DNA of 64,000 bases from Galactobacter caseinivorans (lineage in GTDB: Bacteria; Actinomycetota; Actinomycetes; Actinomycetales; Micrococcaceae): assembly GCF_003640665.1 (NCBI RefSeq), contig NZ_QQXL01000004.1, forward strand, positions 52,858 to 116,857. The letters are read 5' to 3'. Each line of letters begins with the position of its first letter. Positions within the stretch are counted from its first letter, which is position 1. Position numbers and translations under genes: made by a program. This document shows, one piece after another, positions 8,026 to 21,531 of the stretch. The notes beneath the pieces are model-generated. The model was not told the origin of the DNA and did no database searches. It was given only the letters and a program-made list of their open reading frames with translations.

Positions 8026-8058
8026 CAGGCCCCGGACCAAATGGTCCGGGGCCTGATG
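8023..8058 (-). terminator. Perfect 16-bp hairpin downstream of tRNA-Ala
   Basis: CATCAGGCCCCGGACC and its exact complement are separated by 4 nt. It starts 7 bp beyond the tRNA 3' end on the minus strand. The plus-strand side continues into TTTT, so it may act in both directions. Confidence 0.8.
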
Positions 8059-8065
8059 TTTTCGG

Positions 8066-8138
8066 TGGAGGTAAGGGGATTCGAACCCCTGACCCCCTGC
8101 TTGCAAAGCAGGTGCGCTACCAACTGCGCCATACCCCC
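8066..8138 (-). tRNA. tRNA-Ala (anticodon TGC)
   Basis: A complete cloverleaf on the minus strand: acceptor GGGGGTA pairs with TACCTCC (one G-T wobble), the D arm contains GTTGGTAG, and the anticodon arm CCTGC-TTTGCAA-GCAGG has anticodon TGC. The T arm contains GTTCGAATC and the discriminator base is A. CCA is not encoded. Confidence 0.97.
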
Positions 8139-8151
8139 GAGCTGGAAATCC

Positions 8152-8283
8152 CTACCGCTCGCTGTGCTCAACGCGATCTGTTGCGGTGTTCCAGGAGGCC
8201 TTGTTCTTGGCCCTCTCCTGATACCACCGATAGCCAGCAATACTCCCGGCTGTGGCCAAGGCCATCAATACCAGCTTCTTCAT
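8152..8283 (-). CDS. DLW-39 family protein
   Basis: This tiny gene encodes 43 residues with a hydrophobic N-terminal segment starting MKKLVLMALATAGSIAGYRW, then a basic helix and the motif SWNTATDRVE. That motif corresponds to the D-L-W-x-E-A-T-D stretch for which the family is named. The ATG at 8283 has an AGGTGAG ribosome binding site. It lies between tRNA-Ile and tRNA-Ala downstream of gyrA, the usual place for this family in actinobacteria. Function is unknown; it is probably a membrane-anchored small protein. Confidence 0.85.
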   Translation of the reverse strand: MKKLVLMALATAGSIAGYRWYQERAKNKASWNTATDRVEHSER

Positions 8284-8319
8284 GCGGCTCACCTCGTGAG
8301 TAGGTGATAGTGGGTTCCG

Positions 8320-8393
8320 TGGGCGTACCAAGACTTGAACTTGGGACCTCTTCGTTATCAGCGAAGCGCTCTAACCGCCTGAGCTATACGCCC
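8320..8393 (-). tRNA. tRNA-Ile (anticodon GAT)
   Basis: A complete 74-nt cloverleaf: acceptor GGGCGTA/TACGCCC, D arm GCTCAGGCGGTTAGAGC, anticodon stem CTTCG-CTGATAA-CGAAG with anticodon GAT, T arm with GTTCAAGTC, discriminator A. CCA is not encoded. Confidence 0.97.
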
Positions 8394-8428
8394 TCACCGT
8401 CCCCGAGGGGACTCCTTAACTTTACTGG

Positions 8429-8467
8429 AAGAGGCGCGCGGTTCCAAATCGGGACCACGCGCCTCTT
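8429..8467 (-). terminator. Terminator after the gyrA-DUF3566 unit
   Basis: AAGAGGCGCGCGGTTCC pairs with GGGACCACGCGCCTCTT (two mismatches) across a short AAATC loop, 35 bp after the DUF3566 stop. Confidence 0.7.
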
Positions 8468-8501
8468 GCCGGTGCCACAGGGGCCCGGAGTGCCTCAGAA
8501 A

Positions 8502-9103
8502 TCAGTCGTCGGTCAGCGTCACAGAGATGCCACCGACCAGCCCGGAGGCCAGGTTGTAGATGAAGGCTCCCACCATGGACAGCGCGGAGAGCAGCACCAC
8601 GTTCACCACGGCGATGATGACGGCGAAGCTGGTCACCTGGCTCACCGACACGTAGTTCTTCACGTCAAAGACCTGCTGCTGGTTCGGCAGAACCTCTGCG
8701 ACCAGGTCGTTGATGCGGGTGAACACCCCAGAGACGTCGAAAATGGTCCACAGCAGCACGCCGGCCACGACGGTGATGACACCGAGCGCCACGGAGAGCA
8801 GGAAGGCCATCTTCAGCACGGACCAGACGTCCACCTTGGAGACAAGCAGGCGGGCCTTGCGGACCTTTGCCTTGGGCGCGGGGCGGACCAATCCGGCCTG
8901 TCCCTTAGCCTGCTGTGCTCCCTTAGGCTGCTGGCCCTGCGCTCCCGCTGGGCGGGTGGCCGGGCGCTGCTGCTGGGCTTGCCGAGCCTGCTGCGGGGCC
9001 TTCTGCTGGCCAGTTCGCGGCGGGGTCGCCGGGCGCGCTGATGCGGTGCGGGGCTGCTGCTGCGGCGCGCGGCCCCTGCCTGCACCCGGCGTGTTGGGCG
9101 TAC

Positions 9104-9107
<4 letters not shown>
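8502..9107 (-). CDS. DUF3566 domain membrane protein
   Basis: The 201-residue protein has a disordered Gln/Ala/Pro/Arg-rich N-terminal half (1-75) and a DUF3566 domain (about 80-200). The domain contains [26 protein letters not shown], two membrane spans and the [20 protein letters not shown] segment. Its GTG start overlaps the gyrA stop (GTGA), so it is translationally coupled to gyrA. This partner gene follows gyrA in most actinobacteria. Its role is not established; it is likely an inner-membrane protein. Confidence 0.92.
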
Positions 9108-11764
<2,657 letters not shown>

Positions 11765-11824
11765 GCTGGGAAGTTCCTCACGTCTTGGTCAGGGAAGTTC
11801 ATGGGGGCGGAGCTCCGCCGAGGT

Positions 11825-11857
11825 GACGCCGCCCGCCCAGTGCGGAAGGGCGGCGTC
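11825..11857 (-). terminator. Hairpin in the gyrB-gyrA gap
   Basis: A 10-bp perfect inverted repeat, GACGCCGCCC/GGGCGGCGTC, 9 bp after the gyrB stop. It could attenuate transcription between gyrB and gyrA; there is no T-run. Confidence 0.45.
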
Positions 11858-11865
11858 GGGCTGGA

Positions 11866-14043
<2,178 letters not shown>

Positions 14044-14174
14044 CTACCGCCAATTGCCCCAAAAAACCGCGTTCCACGCCACGGGATACATCGTGAACGG
14101 CCCAGAATCCATGCTCAAACGCCCGTGCCTCCCCATCCGGCCGATCAGCCTCTCAGGGCCTCTCTCCCCGTGGA

Positions 14175-14201
14175 GGGCAAAATAGGCTCTTGGAGAGAGC
14201 C
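14175..14201 (-). terminator. Short terminator after dciA
   Basis: Read leftward, GGCTCT-CTCCA-AGAGCC is followed by TATTTTG, 13 bp beyond the dciA stop. It would end the recF-dciA unit before gyrB. Confidence 0.55.
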
Positions 14202-14213
14202 GCCCGACGGCGT

Positions 14214-14864
14214 TTACCCGTAGGTATCGCGCGGACCGCGGCCACCCTGCGCGGTGCGCAGCCCGCGTTTCCAGCTGGGACCGGCCGGGCCAAGCACCTG
14301 GATGGTGGTGACCACGCCGTGGCCCACCGCCGCGTCAAAGCGTTTGAGCAGATCATGCTGCATGAGGCGCAGCTGCGTGGCCCAGGCAGTGGAATCGCAG
14401 CGGACCACCACCGTGCTGTTCTCGTAACTCTCTGGAACGGCGTGGGCCGCCACCTCTGAGCCCACAATCTCTGACCAGCGGGCCAAAACGGAGCCCACCG
14501 CCACGGGCTCACTCCAGCCGCGAGAGCGCATCAGGTTGTTCATGAGCCGCGAGAGACCAACCGGGTCCCGTCCCTCGTCGTCGCTCGCGGGGCCCGCCAT
14601 GCGGCCCTCACGGCTGGCGGCTTTGCGAGACTCCGCCTTTCGACGCGCGCGTTCCACCTGGGCTGCGCCGCGACGGACCTCGCCCTTTTCTTGGGCCAGC
14701 CTGCGCATGCGTTGCAGTGCCACTCGCGGGGCATCCGCATCCGCCAACGTGGGCTCACCCGGCAGATTTTCAGGGCGTTCCTCCGGCAACAGATTCCCCT
14801 TCGCATCATGCGTGAGGGAGTCCTGCGGGTCCGGCCGGGGGAAGACCAGGTCCTCGCCGCTCAT
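14214..14864 (-). CDS. DciA (DUF721) replicative-helicase operator protein
   Basis: The 216-residue protein has the DUF721/DciA domain in its C-terminal half: VLARWSEIVGSEVAAHAVPESYENSTVVVRCDSTAWATQLRL. DciA proteins help load the DnaB helicase in bacteria that lack DnaC. The N-terminal 100 residues are charged and probably disordered, as usual in actinobacterial members. It overlaps recF by four bases (ATGA) and lies between recF and gyrB, the standard position. Confidence 0.9.
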   Translation of the reverse strand: MSGEDLVFPRPDPQDSLTHDAKGNLLPEERPENLPGEPTLADADAPRVALQRMRRLAQEKGEVRRGAAQVERARRKAESRKAASREGRMAGPASDDEGRDPVGLSRLMNNLMRSRGWSEPVAVGSVLARWSEIVGSEVAAHAVPESYENSTVVVRCDSTAWATQLRLMQHDLLKRFDAAVGHGVVTTIQVLGPAGPSWKRGLRTAQGGRGPRDTYG

Positions 14865-16048
14865 GAAGCAGGCTCCTCGCCAATCCAGCCCGGCCCCACG
14901 GCAATGAGGGTTGCCTCCAACTCCTGAGGCACATCCTCACGCACCGCCGCGGTCACGATCACCTGCTCTGCCTGCGCCACCGCCGCCACCAGCTTGGCGC
15001 GACGCCGCGTATCTAACTCGGCGAAAACGTCGTCGAGCATCAGCACCGGACGCGCGGCGTCCGCCGGATCATCCTCCGTCAGCACGGCGTAGGAGGCCAG
15101 GCGCAGCGCCAAGGCCATGGACCAGGTTTCCCCGTGGGAGGCAAAGCCCTTGGCCGGGGCCGGCCCCAGTCCAAGCAGAATGTCGTCGCGATGCGGGCCA
15201 ACCAAGGTCACCCCGCGCTCCATCTCGCGCTGGCGGGCGCCCTCCATAGCCTGGAGCATGAGGGCCTCCAGCTCGGGAAGTCCCGCCTGAACCAGGCGCT
15301 CATCCGCCACCGGCCCGCCGGCCACACCCACCGTGTCCGCATCAGCGGTCACCGTACTCAGATAGCGAGCGGTGGCGGGCTTTGACCCGTCCGTCAGCGA
15401 GGCGTAGGCCGCCTCAAGGTGCGGGGCAATCAGGCCAAGAACGTGCACGCGATTGCGCAAAACGCGCGCGCCAGCCGCGGCCAGGTGTGTATTCCACACC
15501 TCCAGGGTGGACGCGAAGGCATCGTTAAAACGCCCCCCGGCCCTGGCGGATTTCAGCAGAGCGTTGCGCTGCTTGAGCACCCGGTCATAGTCCGCGCGCA
15601 CCGCACCCTGATCCGGACGAAGCTGCACCACCAGGTCGTCAATGAAACGCCGCCGCGAACCCGGATCTCCCTTGACCAGCTCAAGATCCTCTGGCGCAAA
15701 CAGCACGCTTCGCACCAGGCCAAAGGCCTCCTTGGCGCGCACATGGTTGGAGCGATTGATCCGTGCGCGGTTGGCGCGCCCCGGGATAATCTCCAGTTCG
15801 ACGCCGGTGGCTTGGGTTCCCCGGTGCACCCTGGCGGACACGAGGGCGCGCTCCTGCCCAAAACGCACCAATGGGGCATCGTTGGGAACGCGATGCGATC
15901 CCTGCGTTGACAGGTATCCCAACGCCTCAACGACATTGGTTTTGCCCACGCCGTTGGGTCCCACCAGCACGCTCACGCCCGGGCCAAGCTCAAGCTCTGC
16001 CCGGGCGTAGCTGCGGTAGTCCAGCAGGGTTACGTGGGAGACGTACAC
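14861..16048 (-). CDS. recF: DNA replication/repair protein RecF
   Basis: RecF is an SMC-like ABC ATPase that helps load RecA at gaps. The protein has 395 residues: Walker A GPNGVGKTNVV at 30-40, the signature region after LRPDQGAVRADYDRVLKQRNALLK, and a C-terminal Walker B/D-loop PVLMLDDVFAELDTRRR. The start is the GTG at 16048, just before the conserved VSHVTLLDYRSY strand. It has AAGGAGG about 12 bases upstream, slightly far. It follows gnd, with 17 bp between, and overlaps dciA. Confidence 0.95.
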   Translation of the reverse strand: MYVSHVTLLDYRSYARAELELGPGVSVLVGPNGVGKTNVVEALGYLSTQGSHRVPNDAPLVRFGQERALVSARVHRGTQATGVELEIIPGRANRARINRSNHVRAKEAFGLVRSVLFAPEDLELVKGDPGSRRRFIDDLVVQLRPDQGAVRADYDRVLKQRNALLKSARAGGRFNDAFASTLEVWNTHLAAAGARVLRNRVHVLGLIAPHLEAAYASLTDGSKPATARYLSTVTADADTVGVAGGPVADERLVQAGLPELEALMLQAMEGARQREMERGVTLVGPHRDDILLGLGPAPAKGFASHGETWSMALALRLASYAVLTEDDPADAARPVLMLDDVFAELDTRRRAKLVAAVAQAEQVIVTAAVREDVPQELEATLIAVGPGWIGEEPAS

Positions 16049-16065
16049 CGGGAGGAGATGCCTCC

Positions 16066-16947
16066 TTAGGCTTTCTTCACCGCGTGGCCACCGAACTGGT
16101 GACGCAGGGCAGAGACCATCTTCAGCTGCGGCGAATCGGTATCCCGCGAGGCAAAACGCGCGAAGAGGGACGCGGTGATGGCCGGCATCGGCACGGCCTC
16201 CGCGATGGCCTCTTCCACGGTCCAGCGGCCCTCTCCGGAGTCCTCCACCCACGGCGCAACGCCAGCCAGATCCGGGTTCTCCTCGAGCGCGTTGACCAGC
16301 AGATCAAGCAACCAGGAGCGCACCACGGTGCCCTTTTGCCAGGCCTTGAACGTGCCGGGCACGTCCTTGATGATGTCCTTGCGCTCCAGCAATTCATAGC
16401 CCTCGGCGTAAGCCTGCATCAGGCCGTACTCGATCCCGTTGTGCACCATCTTGGCGTAGTGCCCGGCGCCCACGGCACCCACGTGCACAAAGCTATCTTC
16501 CCGCTCACCCTCAGGGCGCAGCGCGTCGAAGACGGGCATCAGCTCGGCAACGTCCTTGTCGGAGCCACCCACCATGAGGCCGTAACCATTCTCCAGACCC
16601 CACACGCCGCCGGAGACGCCGCAGTCCAGGAAGCGCAGGCCCTTGGCCGTCAGTTCCTGGGCGTGGCGCTCGTCATCGGTAAATCGTGAGTTGCCGCCGT
16701 CGATGATGAGGTCACCCTCGGAGAGCTCGTCGGAGAGCGAGGCGATGACGCTATCGGTGATCTGGCCCGCGGGAACCATGACCCACACGGTGCGTGGGGT
16801 GGGCAGCGCCGCGACAAGCTCCTTGACCGTGGCCACATCGGTGACCTCGGGGTTGCTGTCGTAGCCGGTGACCTCCACGCCGCCGCGGCGCAACCGCTCG
16901 CGCATGTTGCCGCCCATCTTGCCCAAACCAATCATTCCGATGTGCAT
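16066..16947 (-). CDS. gnd: 6-phosphogluconate dehydrogenase, short (YqeC/GndA-like) type
   Basis: It oxidatively decarboxylates 6-phosphogluconate to ribulose 5-phosphate in the pentose phosphate pathway. At 293 residues it is the short form, lacking the long C-terminal domain of the 470-residue enzyme. It shows the dinucleotide motif IGMIGLGKMGGNM, the substrate loop CGVSGGVWGLENGYGLMVGG, and the catalytic region GAGHYAKMVHNGIEYG. Located between dnaN and recF, a conserved arrangement in Micrococcales and relatives. Confidence 0.93.
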   Translation of the reverse strand: MHIGMIGLGKMGGNMRERLRRGGVEVTGYDSNPEVTDVATVKELVAALPTPRTVWVMVPAGQITDSVIASLSDELSEGDLIIDGGNSRFTDDERHAQELTAKGLRFLDCGVSGGVWGLENGYGLMVGGSDKDVAELMPVFDALRPEGEREDSFVHVGAVGAGHYAKMVHNGIEYGLMQAYAEGYELLERKDIIKDVPGTFKAWQKGTVVRSWLLDLLVNALEENPDLAGVAPWVEDSGEGRWTVEEAIAEAVPMPAITASLFARFASRDTDSPQLKMVSALRHQFGGHAVKKA

Positions 16948-17033
16948 CGTGTTCCCTTCGCTGAACTGAGATGAAGAGGCCCCCGCAAACGTGCGCGGGT
17001 CAGAAGAAGCCAGGGCCGTTCTGGGCCCCAGGA

Positions 17034-18158
17034 TCAGGAATTAGGCAGGCGCACCGGCATGACGAGGTAGCGGTAGGCCTTGTCGTCCTCGCCGGATTCC
17101 TCAGCCTGCGCGGTCAGCATGGCCGGCTTGGGCGCAGAGGTGAAGGAGAAGCGCACAAACTCCGAACCAAACGCGGCCAGACCCTCTGAGAGGTAGGCGG
17201 GGTTGAAGGCGACGGTGATGTCTTCGCCGTCCAGCACCGTCTCGATGCTTTCCTCTGCCTGGGCGTCCTCGCCGGTGCCGGCGTCCAGGGCCACCTGGCC
17301 CTGCGTGAACTGCAGGCGAACCGGGGTGTTGCGCTCCGCCACGACGGAGACGCGGCGCACGGCCTCGGTCAGGGAGGAGGTGCGCACGGAGGCGTGGATG
17401 GGGGAGTTCTCCGGGAAGAGGGCCCGAATCTTGGGGTAGTCACCATCCACCAACAAGGTGGTGGTGCGGCGGGCGCCGGAGGAAAAGCCCATCAGGTCCC
17501 CGTTGGCAGAGAGAGCGAGGGTCAGGTCACCGGAGCTGCCCAAGGTCTTGGCCACCTCGTTGAGGGTGCGGGCCTTGACCAGGGTGGAGGTCTGAACGCC
17601 CGGGTTAGCGGGGCGCCAGGAGAGTTCACGCAGGGCCAGGCGGTAACGATCCGTGGCCAAGAGGGTCATGTTGTCATCATCAAACTCGACCTTGATGCCG
17701 GTCAGGATCGGCAGGGTGTCGTCCTTGGAGGCTGCGACGATGACCTGGCTGACGGCGTTGGCGAAGGCCGCGCCGTCCACGACGCCGAGGATCTCCGGCT
17801 GGGCCGGGAGCTGGGGGTAGTCCGCCACTGGCATGGTCGCAAGGTGAAAACGAGCTCGGCCGCAACGGACCTGCACCTTTGACCCATCAGTTTCCACCGT
17901 GACGGAGGACTGGGGCAGATTGCGAGAGATCTCGGCGAGGAGCTTGCCGGAGACCAAGATGGTCCCCTCTTCCTCGATCTGCGCCTCAATCTCCAGGTGC
18001 GCGCTGGTCTCGTAGTCAAAACCCTCTAGCGTGACGATGCCCTGTGAAGCCGTGATGAGAATGCCTGCCAAAACGGGGGAGGCGGGGCGCTGGGCCAGGG
18101 ACCTGGCGGTCCAAGTGACCGCCTCGGTGAGGACGTCGCGCTCAACGCTGAACTTCAC
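17034..18158 (-). CDS. dnaN: DNA polymerase III beta subunit (sliding clamp)
   Basis: The processivity clamp, 374 residues, with three clamp folds. It begins MKFSVERDVLTEAVTWTARSL and ends with the conserved YLVMPVRLPNS. Motifs such as FDYETSAHLEIEA and TLLATDRYRLALRELSW fit the family. The start is GTG 18158. It is read leftward from the origin region and lies 438 bp downstream of dnaA. Confidence 0.98.
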   Translation of the reverse strand: MKFSVERDVLTEAVTWTARSLAQRPASPVLAGILITASQGIVTLEGFDYETSAHLEIEAQIEEEGTILVSGKLLAEISRNLPQSSVTVETDGSKVQVRCGRARFHLATMPVADYPQLPAQPEILGVVDGAAFANAVSQVIVAASKDDTLPILTGIKVEFDDDNMTLLATDRYRLALRELSWRPANPGVQTSTLVKARTLNEVAKTLGSSGDLTLALSANGDLMGFSSGARRTTTLLVDGDYPKIRALFPENSPIHASVRTSSLTEAVRRVSVVAERNTPVRLQFTQGQVALDAGTGEDAQAEESIETVLDGEDITVAFNPAYLSEGLAAFGSEFVRFSFTSAPKPAMLTAQAEESGEDDKAYRYLVMPVRLPNS

Positions 18159-18596
18159 GGAAGGGCCACCTTTCGCCAGCTTTCAACCCGGCATGGAGAG
18201 GTCTTGGTCAAAACGCAAGCCTACCCGCCTCTTGGTAGGTCGAATTTTGCCTGTGGGAAAGCTGCGGTGAACGTCACGCAAACGCTCCTGTTGGAGGCCT
18301 TGAGGAGGCAGAGATGAACGTGTCCGGGGTACCCGACTGGGGCCGAAGGTTCATTGTTGTTTGGTGTATGAGGGAAGAGTAGGAGTGTTAGTAACCGCTG
18401 TGGATACTGTGGATAAGTGCTTCTGACGGTGCTGGAGCACCAAAAATGCCTGTTGATGAAATGTCGATAGTCGTCGGTGGGGTTCGCTCACTGCTGTGGA
18501 CGAAGGAGGGCGTTTTCCACACCGTCCACAGGCAAGGCACCTCTGTGCACAGCTTGTCCCCCTCCTGTCCACCGACTTATCCACCGGCGGGCAACA
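18159..18596. other. oriC: dnaA-dnaN intergenic region, probable oriC
   Basis: A 438-bp gene-free stretch with DnaA-box-like words, the usual origin site in actinobacteria. Reverse-orientation boxes are TGTGGATAC (18399-18407), TGTGGATAA (18408-18416) and TGTGGACGA (18495-18503). Forward ones are TTTTCCACA (18513-18521), CCGTCCACA (18523-18531), TTGTCCCCC (from 18554) and TTATCCACC (18577-18585). The segment 18340-18420 is relatively AT-rich and could be the unwinding element. The two adjacent boxes at 18399 and 18408 are in direct contact. Confidence 0.8.
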
Positions 18597-20060
18597 TCAG
18601 TCCCGGTGCTGCTGCTTGATCTTGTTGGTCAGCTCGGTGACCTGGTTGAAGATGGCCCGGCGCTCTGCCATGAGCTCGCGAATCTTGCGATCGGCATGGA
18701 TCACCGTGGTGTGATCGCGGCCGCCCATCATGTCCCCGATCTTGGGCAGCGACATGTCCGTGAGTTCACGCAAGAGGTACATGGCGATCTGCCGAGCCGT
18801 GACCAGCGTGCGAGTACGCGACTTTGAGTTGAGCTCGTCGATGGTGAGCTCAAAGTACTCAGCGGTGCTGGCGACGATGGACTGCGGGGTGATGACCTGG
18901 GAATCCTCATCCGAGATCAGATCCTTCAACACTCGCTCCGCCACCTCCATGGTCACGGGCTGACGGTTGAGGGAGGCGTAGGCGGTGACTCGAATGAGGG
19001 CGCCCTCCAGCTCGCGGATGTTGGTGGAGATCTTGGAGGCGATGTACTCCATCACGTCATCCGGGGCGGAGAGGCCCTCCGACTGGGCCTTCTTGCGCAA
19101 AATGGCGATGCGCGTCTCCAGCTCCGGCGGCTGAATATCGGTGAGCAGGCCCCACTCGAAGCGCGAGCGCATACGGTCCTCGAAGCCGGAAAGCTGCTTG
19201 GGGGGCAGGTCTGAGGTGATGACCACCTGCTTGTTGTGATTGTGCAGCGCGTTGAAGGTGTGGAAGAACTCCTCCTGCGTGGCGTCCTTGTTCGCCAGGA
19301 ACTGGATGTCATCGATCAGCAGGATGTCGACGTTGCGGTAGGTCTGCTTGAAGCTGGTGCCCTCATCGTCACGGATGGAGTTGATGAAGTCATTGGTGAA
19401 CTCTTCCGAGTTCACGTACCGCACCCGGATGCCGTGATAGAGGTGCCTGGCGTAGTGACCAATGGCGTGCAGCAGGTGCGTCTTGCCCAGCCCAGAACCG
19501 CCGTAGATGAACAGCGGGTTGTACGCCTTGGCCGGGGCCTCGGCGACAGCCACGGCCGCGGCGTGGGCAAAGCGGTTGGACGAGCCGATCACGAACGTGT
19601 CAAACACATACTTGGGATTGAGGCGGCCAAACTCCGTGGAGGTGGACGGCGGCCCCGGCTGCGGCATCTGCGTACGGGCGTGGGGGACCGGGTGGTGCAG
19701 CGGCTGATCATCCACGGGCTCAGGGCTGGAGACCTGGGGGCGCTCGTCGGAATCCGGGCGGGCAACGTTCTCCTTGGGGGAGTCCTGGGCCAGGTCCGCG
19801 TCGATGCTGAAAGCGCAGAGGATGTCGTGTCCAAAGACCGCACGCAGGGCGTCATCCAGCGGTGTCTTGAGCTGTGACTCAAAGATTTCCCTGGCCAGTT
19901 CGCTGGGAACCGCAAGCAGGAGCGTGGATTCCATGAGCCCCAGGGGCTGGGCCAGCACCACAAATCCGCGCTGGCGGGGGGTCACACGGTCATCCATCTC
20001 CAGCGTTCGCACGACCTGGCGCCAGGCGCTCCCCACGCTGTTCGACTGATCCGAGCTCAC
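18597..20060 (-). CDS. dnaA: Chromosomal replication initiator protein DnaA
   Basis: The AAA+ initiator, 487 residues. Domain I (1-90) is followed by a Pro-rich linker. The AAA+ domain has Walker A GGSGLGKTHLL and Walker B ILLIDDIQFL. Domain IV is the DNA-binding region, with GDMMGGRDHTTVIHADRKI. The GTG start at 20060 precedes SSDQSNSVGSAWRQV, typical of domain I. It is divergent from rpmH across a second box-containing region, and followed by dnaN on the same strand. Confidence 0.99.
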   Translation of the reverse strand: MSSDQSNSVGSAWRQVVRTLEMDDRVTPRQRGFVVLAQPLGLMESTLLLAVPSELAREIFESQLKTPLDDALRAVFGHDILCAFSIDADLAQDSPKENVARPDSDERPQVSSPEPVDDQPLHHPVPHARTQMPQPGPPSTSTEFGRLNPKYVFDTFVIGSSNRFAHAAAVAVAEAPAKAYNPLFIYGGSGLGKTHLLHAIGHYARHLYHGIRVRYVNSEEFTNDFINSIRDDEGTSFKQTYRNVDILLIDDIQFLANKDATQEEFFHTFNALHNHNKQVVITSDLPPKQLSGFEDRMRSRFEWGLLTDIQPPELETRIAILRKKAQSEGLSAPDDVMEYIASKISTNIRELEGALIRVTAYASLNRQPVTMEVAERVLKDLISDEDSQVITPQSIVASTAEYFELTIDELNSKSRTRTLVTARQIAMYLLRELTDMSLPKIGDMMGGRDHTTVIHADRKIRELMAERRAIFNQVTELTNKIKQQHRD

Positions 20061-20514
20061 GTTTCCCTGACTTTCTTCGGGAACGGTCCCGACACCACCG
20101 CCGGGCCCCGACGTACTCCCTAACGGTACCTGTCATCCCCAGGGTTATACACAGGCGTGGATAGAGTTGGGGAGAACCCAGCCCCGGGATCTCGCGTATC
20201 CCCAAAGTTGTCCCCAAGGTGTGGATAATATTGATGAACAGGGAGTGGATATTCAGAAATCGCGGCGCCGGCCGTGACATCAGGGGCTCACATGGTGTGT
20301 GATGCCCCACGCCGGTTTGACCCCTGCCCTCCCTCTCGTCTACCGTTGTTTAGTCCCATGCAGTGATGTGGAGGTACTCACGTACCCACACATTGGTGCG
20401 CGGATGCCCCGCCGGGGCAGCCGAAGGGACCCCAGAACAGATGCATCACCTCCCGTTCTTCTCTTATGTGCCGGGACGGGCGATGCCCGAGAACGACGTC
20501 ATGGAGTGAACACC
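20061..20514. other. dnaA-rpmH divergent intergenic region with DnaA boxes
   Basis: A 454-bp gene-free stretch holding the divergent promoters of dnaA and rpmH. DnaA-box-like words include TTATACACA (20145-20153), CGTGGATAG (from 20156), TTGTCCCCA (20208-20216) and TGTGGATAA (20220-20228). The last is followed by an AT-rich run around 20224-20262. This could be an autoregulatory site for dnaA or a second half of the origin. Confidence 0.7.
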
Positions 20515-20652
20515 GTGAGCAAGCGGACTTTCCAGCCGAACAATCGCCGCCGCGCCAAGAAGCACGGTTTCCGCCTTCGCATGCGGACCCGTGCAGGCCG
20601 CGGCATTCTCTCGACCCGCCGCGCCAAGGGCCGCAAGGAACTCTCGGCCTGA
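20515..20652 (+). CDS. rpmH: Large ribosomal subunit protein bL34
   Basis: 45 residues with the diagnostic [19 protein letters not shown] and the final [11 protein letters not shown] of L34. GTG 20515 gives the standard length; an in-frame GTG three codons upstream is possible. It is the first gene of the rightward rpmH-rnpA-yidD-yidC-jag-rsmG series, divergent from dnaA. Confidence 0.97.
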   Translation: MSKRTFQPNNRRRAKKHGFRLRMRTRAGRGILSTRRAKGRKELSA

Positions 20653-20698
20653 TTCGGTTCCGGCGTCTTGACGCCGGCACCGTGACGACGAAGGTCAC

Positions 20699-21082
20699 AT
20701 GCTGCCCCGCGAACACCGTGTGCGCGATGGCCGTGAACTGAACAACATCGTGCGTTCCGGCACCCGAAAAGGGTGCCGGAACTTCGTCGTCTCTACGATC
20801 GTTCATCCTGGTGGAGAGAACGGACCAGCGCGGTTCGGTTTCATCGTCTCCAAGAAGGTGGGCAACGCGGTGGCCAGGAATGTGGTGAAGCGGCGGCTAC
20901 GCGAAGCGGCCTGGCAACAGATCTCGGCCGGCTTCACCGGTGCCGATGTGGTGGTGCGCGCCCTGCCCGCCTCAGCACGTGCGCCGTATGCGGCGCTGGC
21001 CAAGGACCTTGACCAAGGGATGAGACGGCTCAGGCCAACGCAGCCCTCCGCGCCGACTCCAGTGGCAGAGACCGCAGAGTGA
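20699..21082 (+). CDS. rnpA: Ribonuclease P protein component
   Basis: The protein cofactor of RNase P for tRNA 5' maturation, 127 residues. It contains the RNR-type motif [19 protein letters not shown] and the upstream RFGFIVSK. The C-terminal 25 residues are Pro/Thr-rich and unconserved. It begins at ATG 20699, 46 bp after rpmH, and its stop overlaps the yidD start. Confidence 0.96.
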   Translation: MLPREHRVRDGRELNNIVRSGTRKGCRNFVVSTIVHPGGENGPARFGFIVSKKVGNAVARNVVKRRLREAAWQQISAGFTGADVVVRALPASARAPYAALAKDLDQGMRRLRPTQPSAPTPVAETAE

Positions 21083-21525
21083 GCGCCCACCAGCATCCCG
21101 ATGCGGCGGGGGTGCCCATCGAAGAGGTGGTGCGCCTGATGGGACCGGCCCCCGTTGCGCCCCCTGAGGACGTACCACCCACGCCATGGTGGCGGCACCT
21201 CGTGGATGTTCCGCGAAACCTCTTGATCGGCTTGCTCAAGCTCTACCGTCTGATCATCTCGCCGCTGTATGGGCAGGTATGCGGATACTTTCCCAGCTGC
21301 TCTGCCTACGGGTTAGAAGCAGTCACGGTCCACGGGGCGGTGAAGGGCAGCTGGCTGACCGGGCGCCGCATCTTGAGGTGCAACCCTTGGTCGCAGGGCG
21401 GCATCGATCCGGTCCCTCCCGGTCGGCGGATTTGGCCTGAGGGCCATGCACCAAAGATCATTGAGCTTAACCATCCCCCTCTTTCCGAGACACAGCCTGC
21501 CGCGTCAGCGGCCCGAGGAGCGTAG
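21079..21525 (+). CDS. yidD: Membrane protein insertion efficiency factor YidD
   Basis: A 148-residue protein with the compact YidD core [31 protein letters not shown] and the [13 protein letters not shown] motif, assisting YidC-dependent insertion. The GTG start overlaps the rnpA stop (GTGA). An N-terminal extension of about 45 residues, and a C-terminal tail, are longer than in the roughly 80-residue E. coli protein. Its position between rnpA and yidC is canonical. Confidence 0.95.
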   Translation: MSAHQHPDAAGVPIEEVVRLMGPAPVAPPEDVPPTPWWRHLVDVPRNLLIGLLKLYRLIISPLYGQVCGYFPSCSAYGLEAVTVHGAVKGSWLTGRRILRCNPWSQGGIDPVPPGRRIWPEGHAPKIIELNHPPLSETQPAASAARGA

Positions 21526-21531
21526 TTCCCC

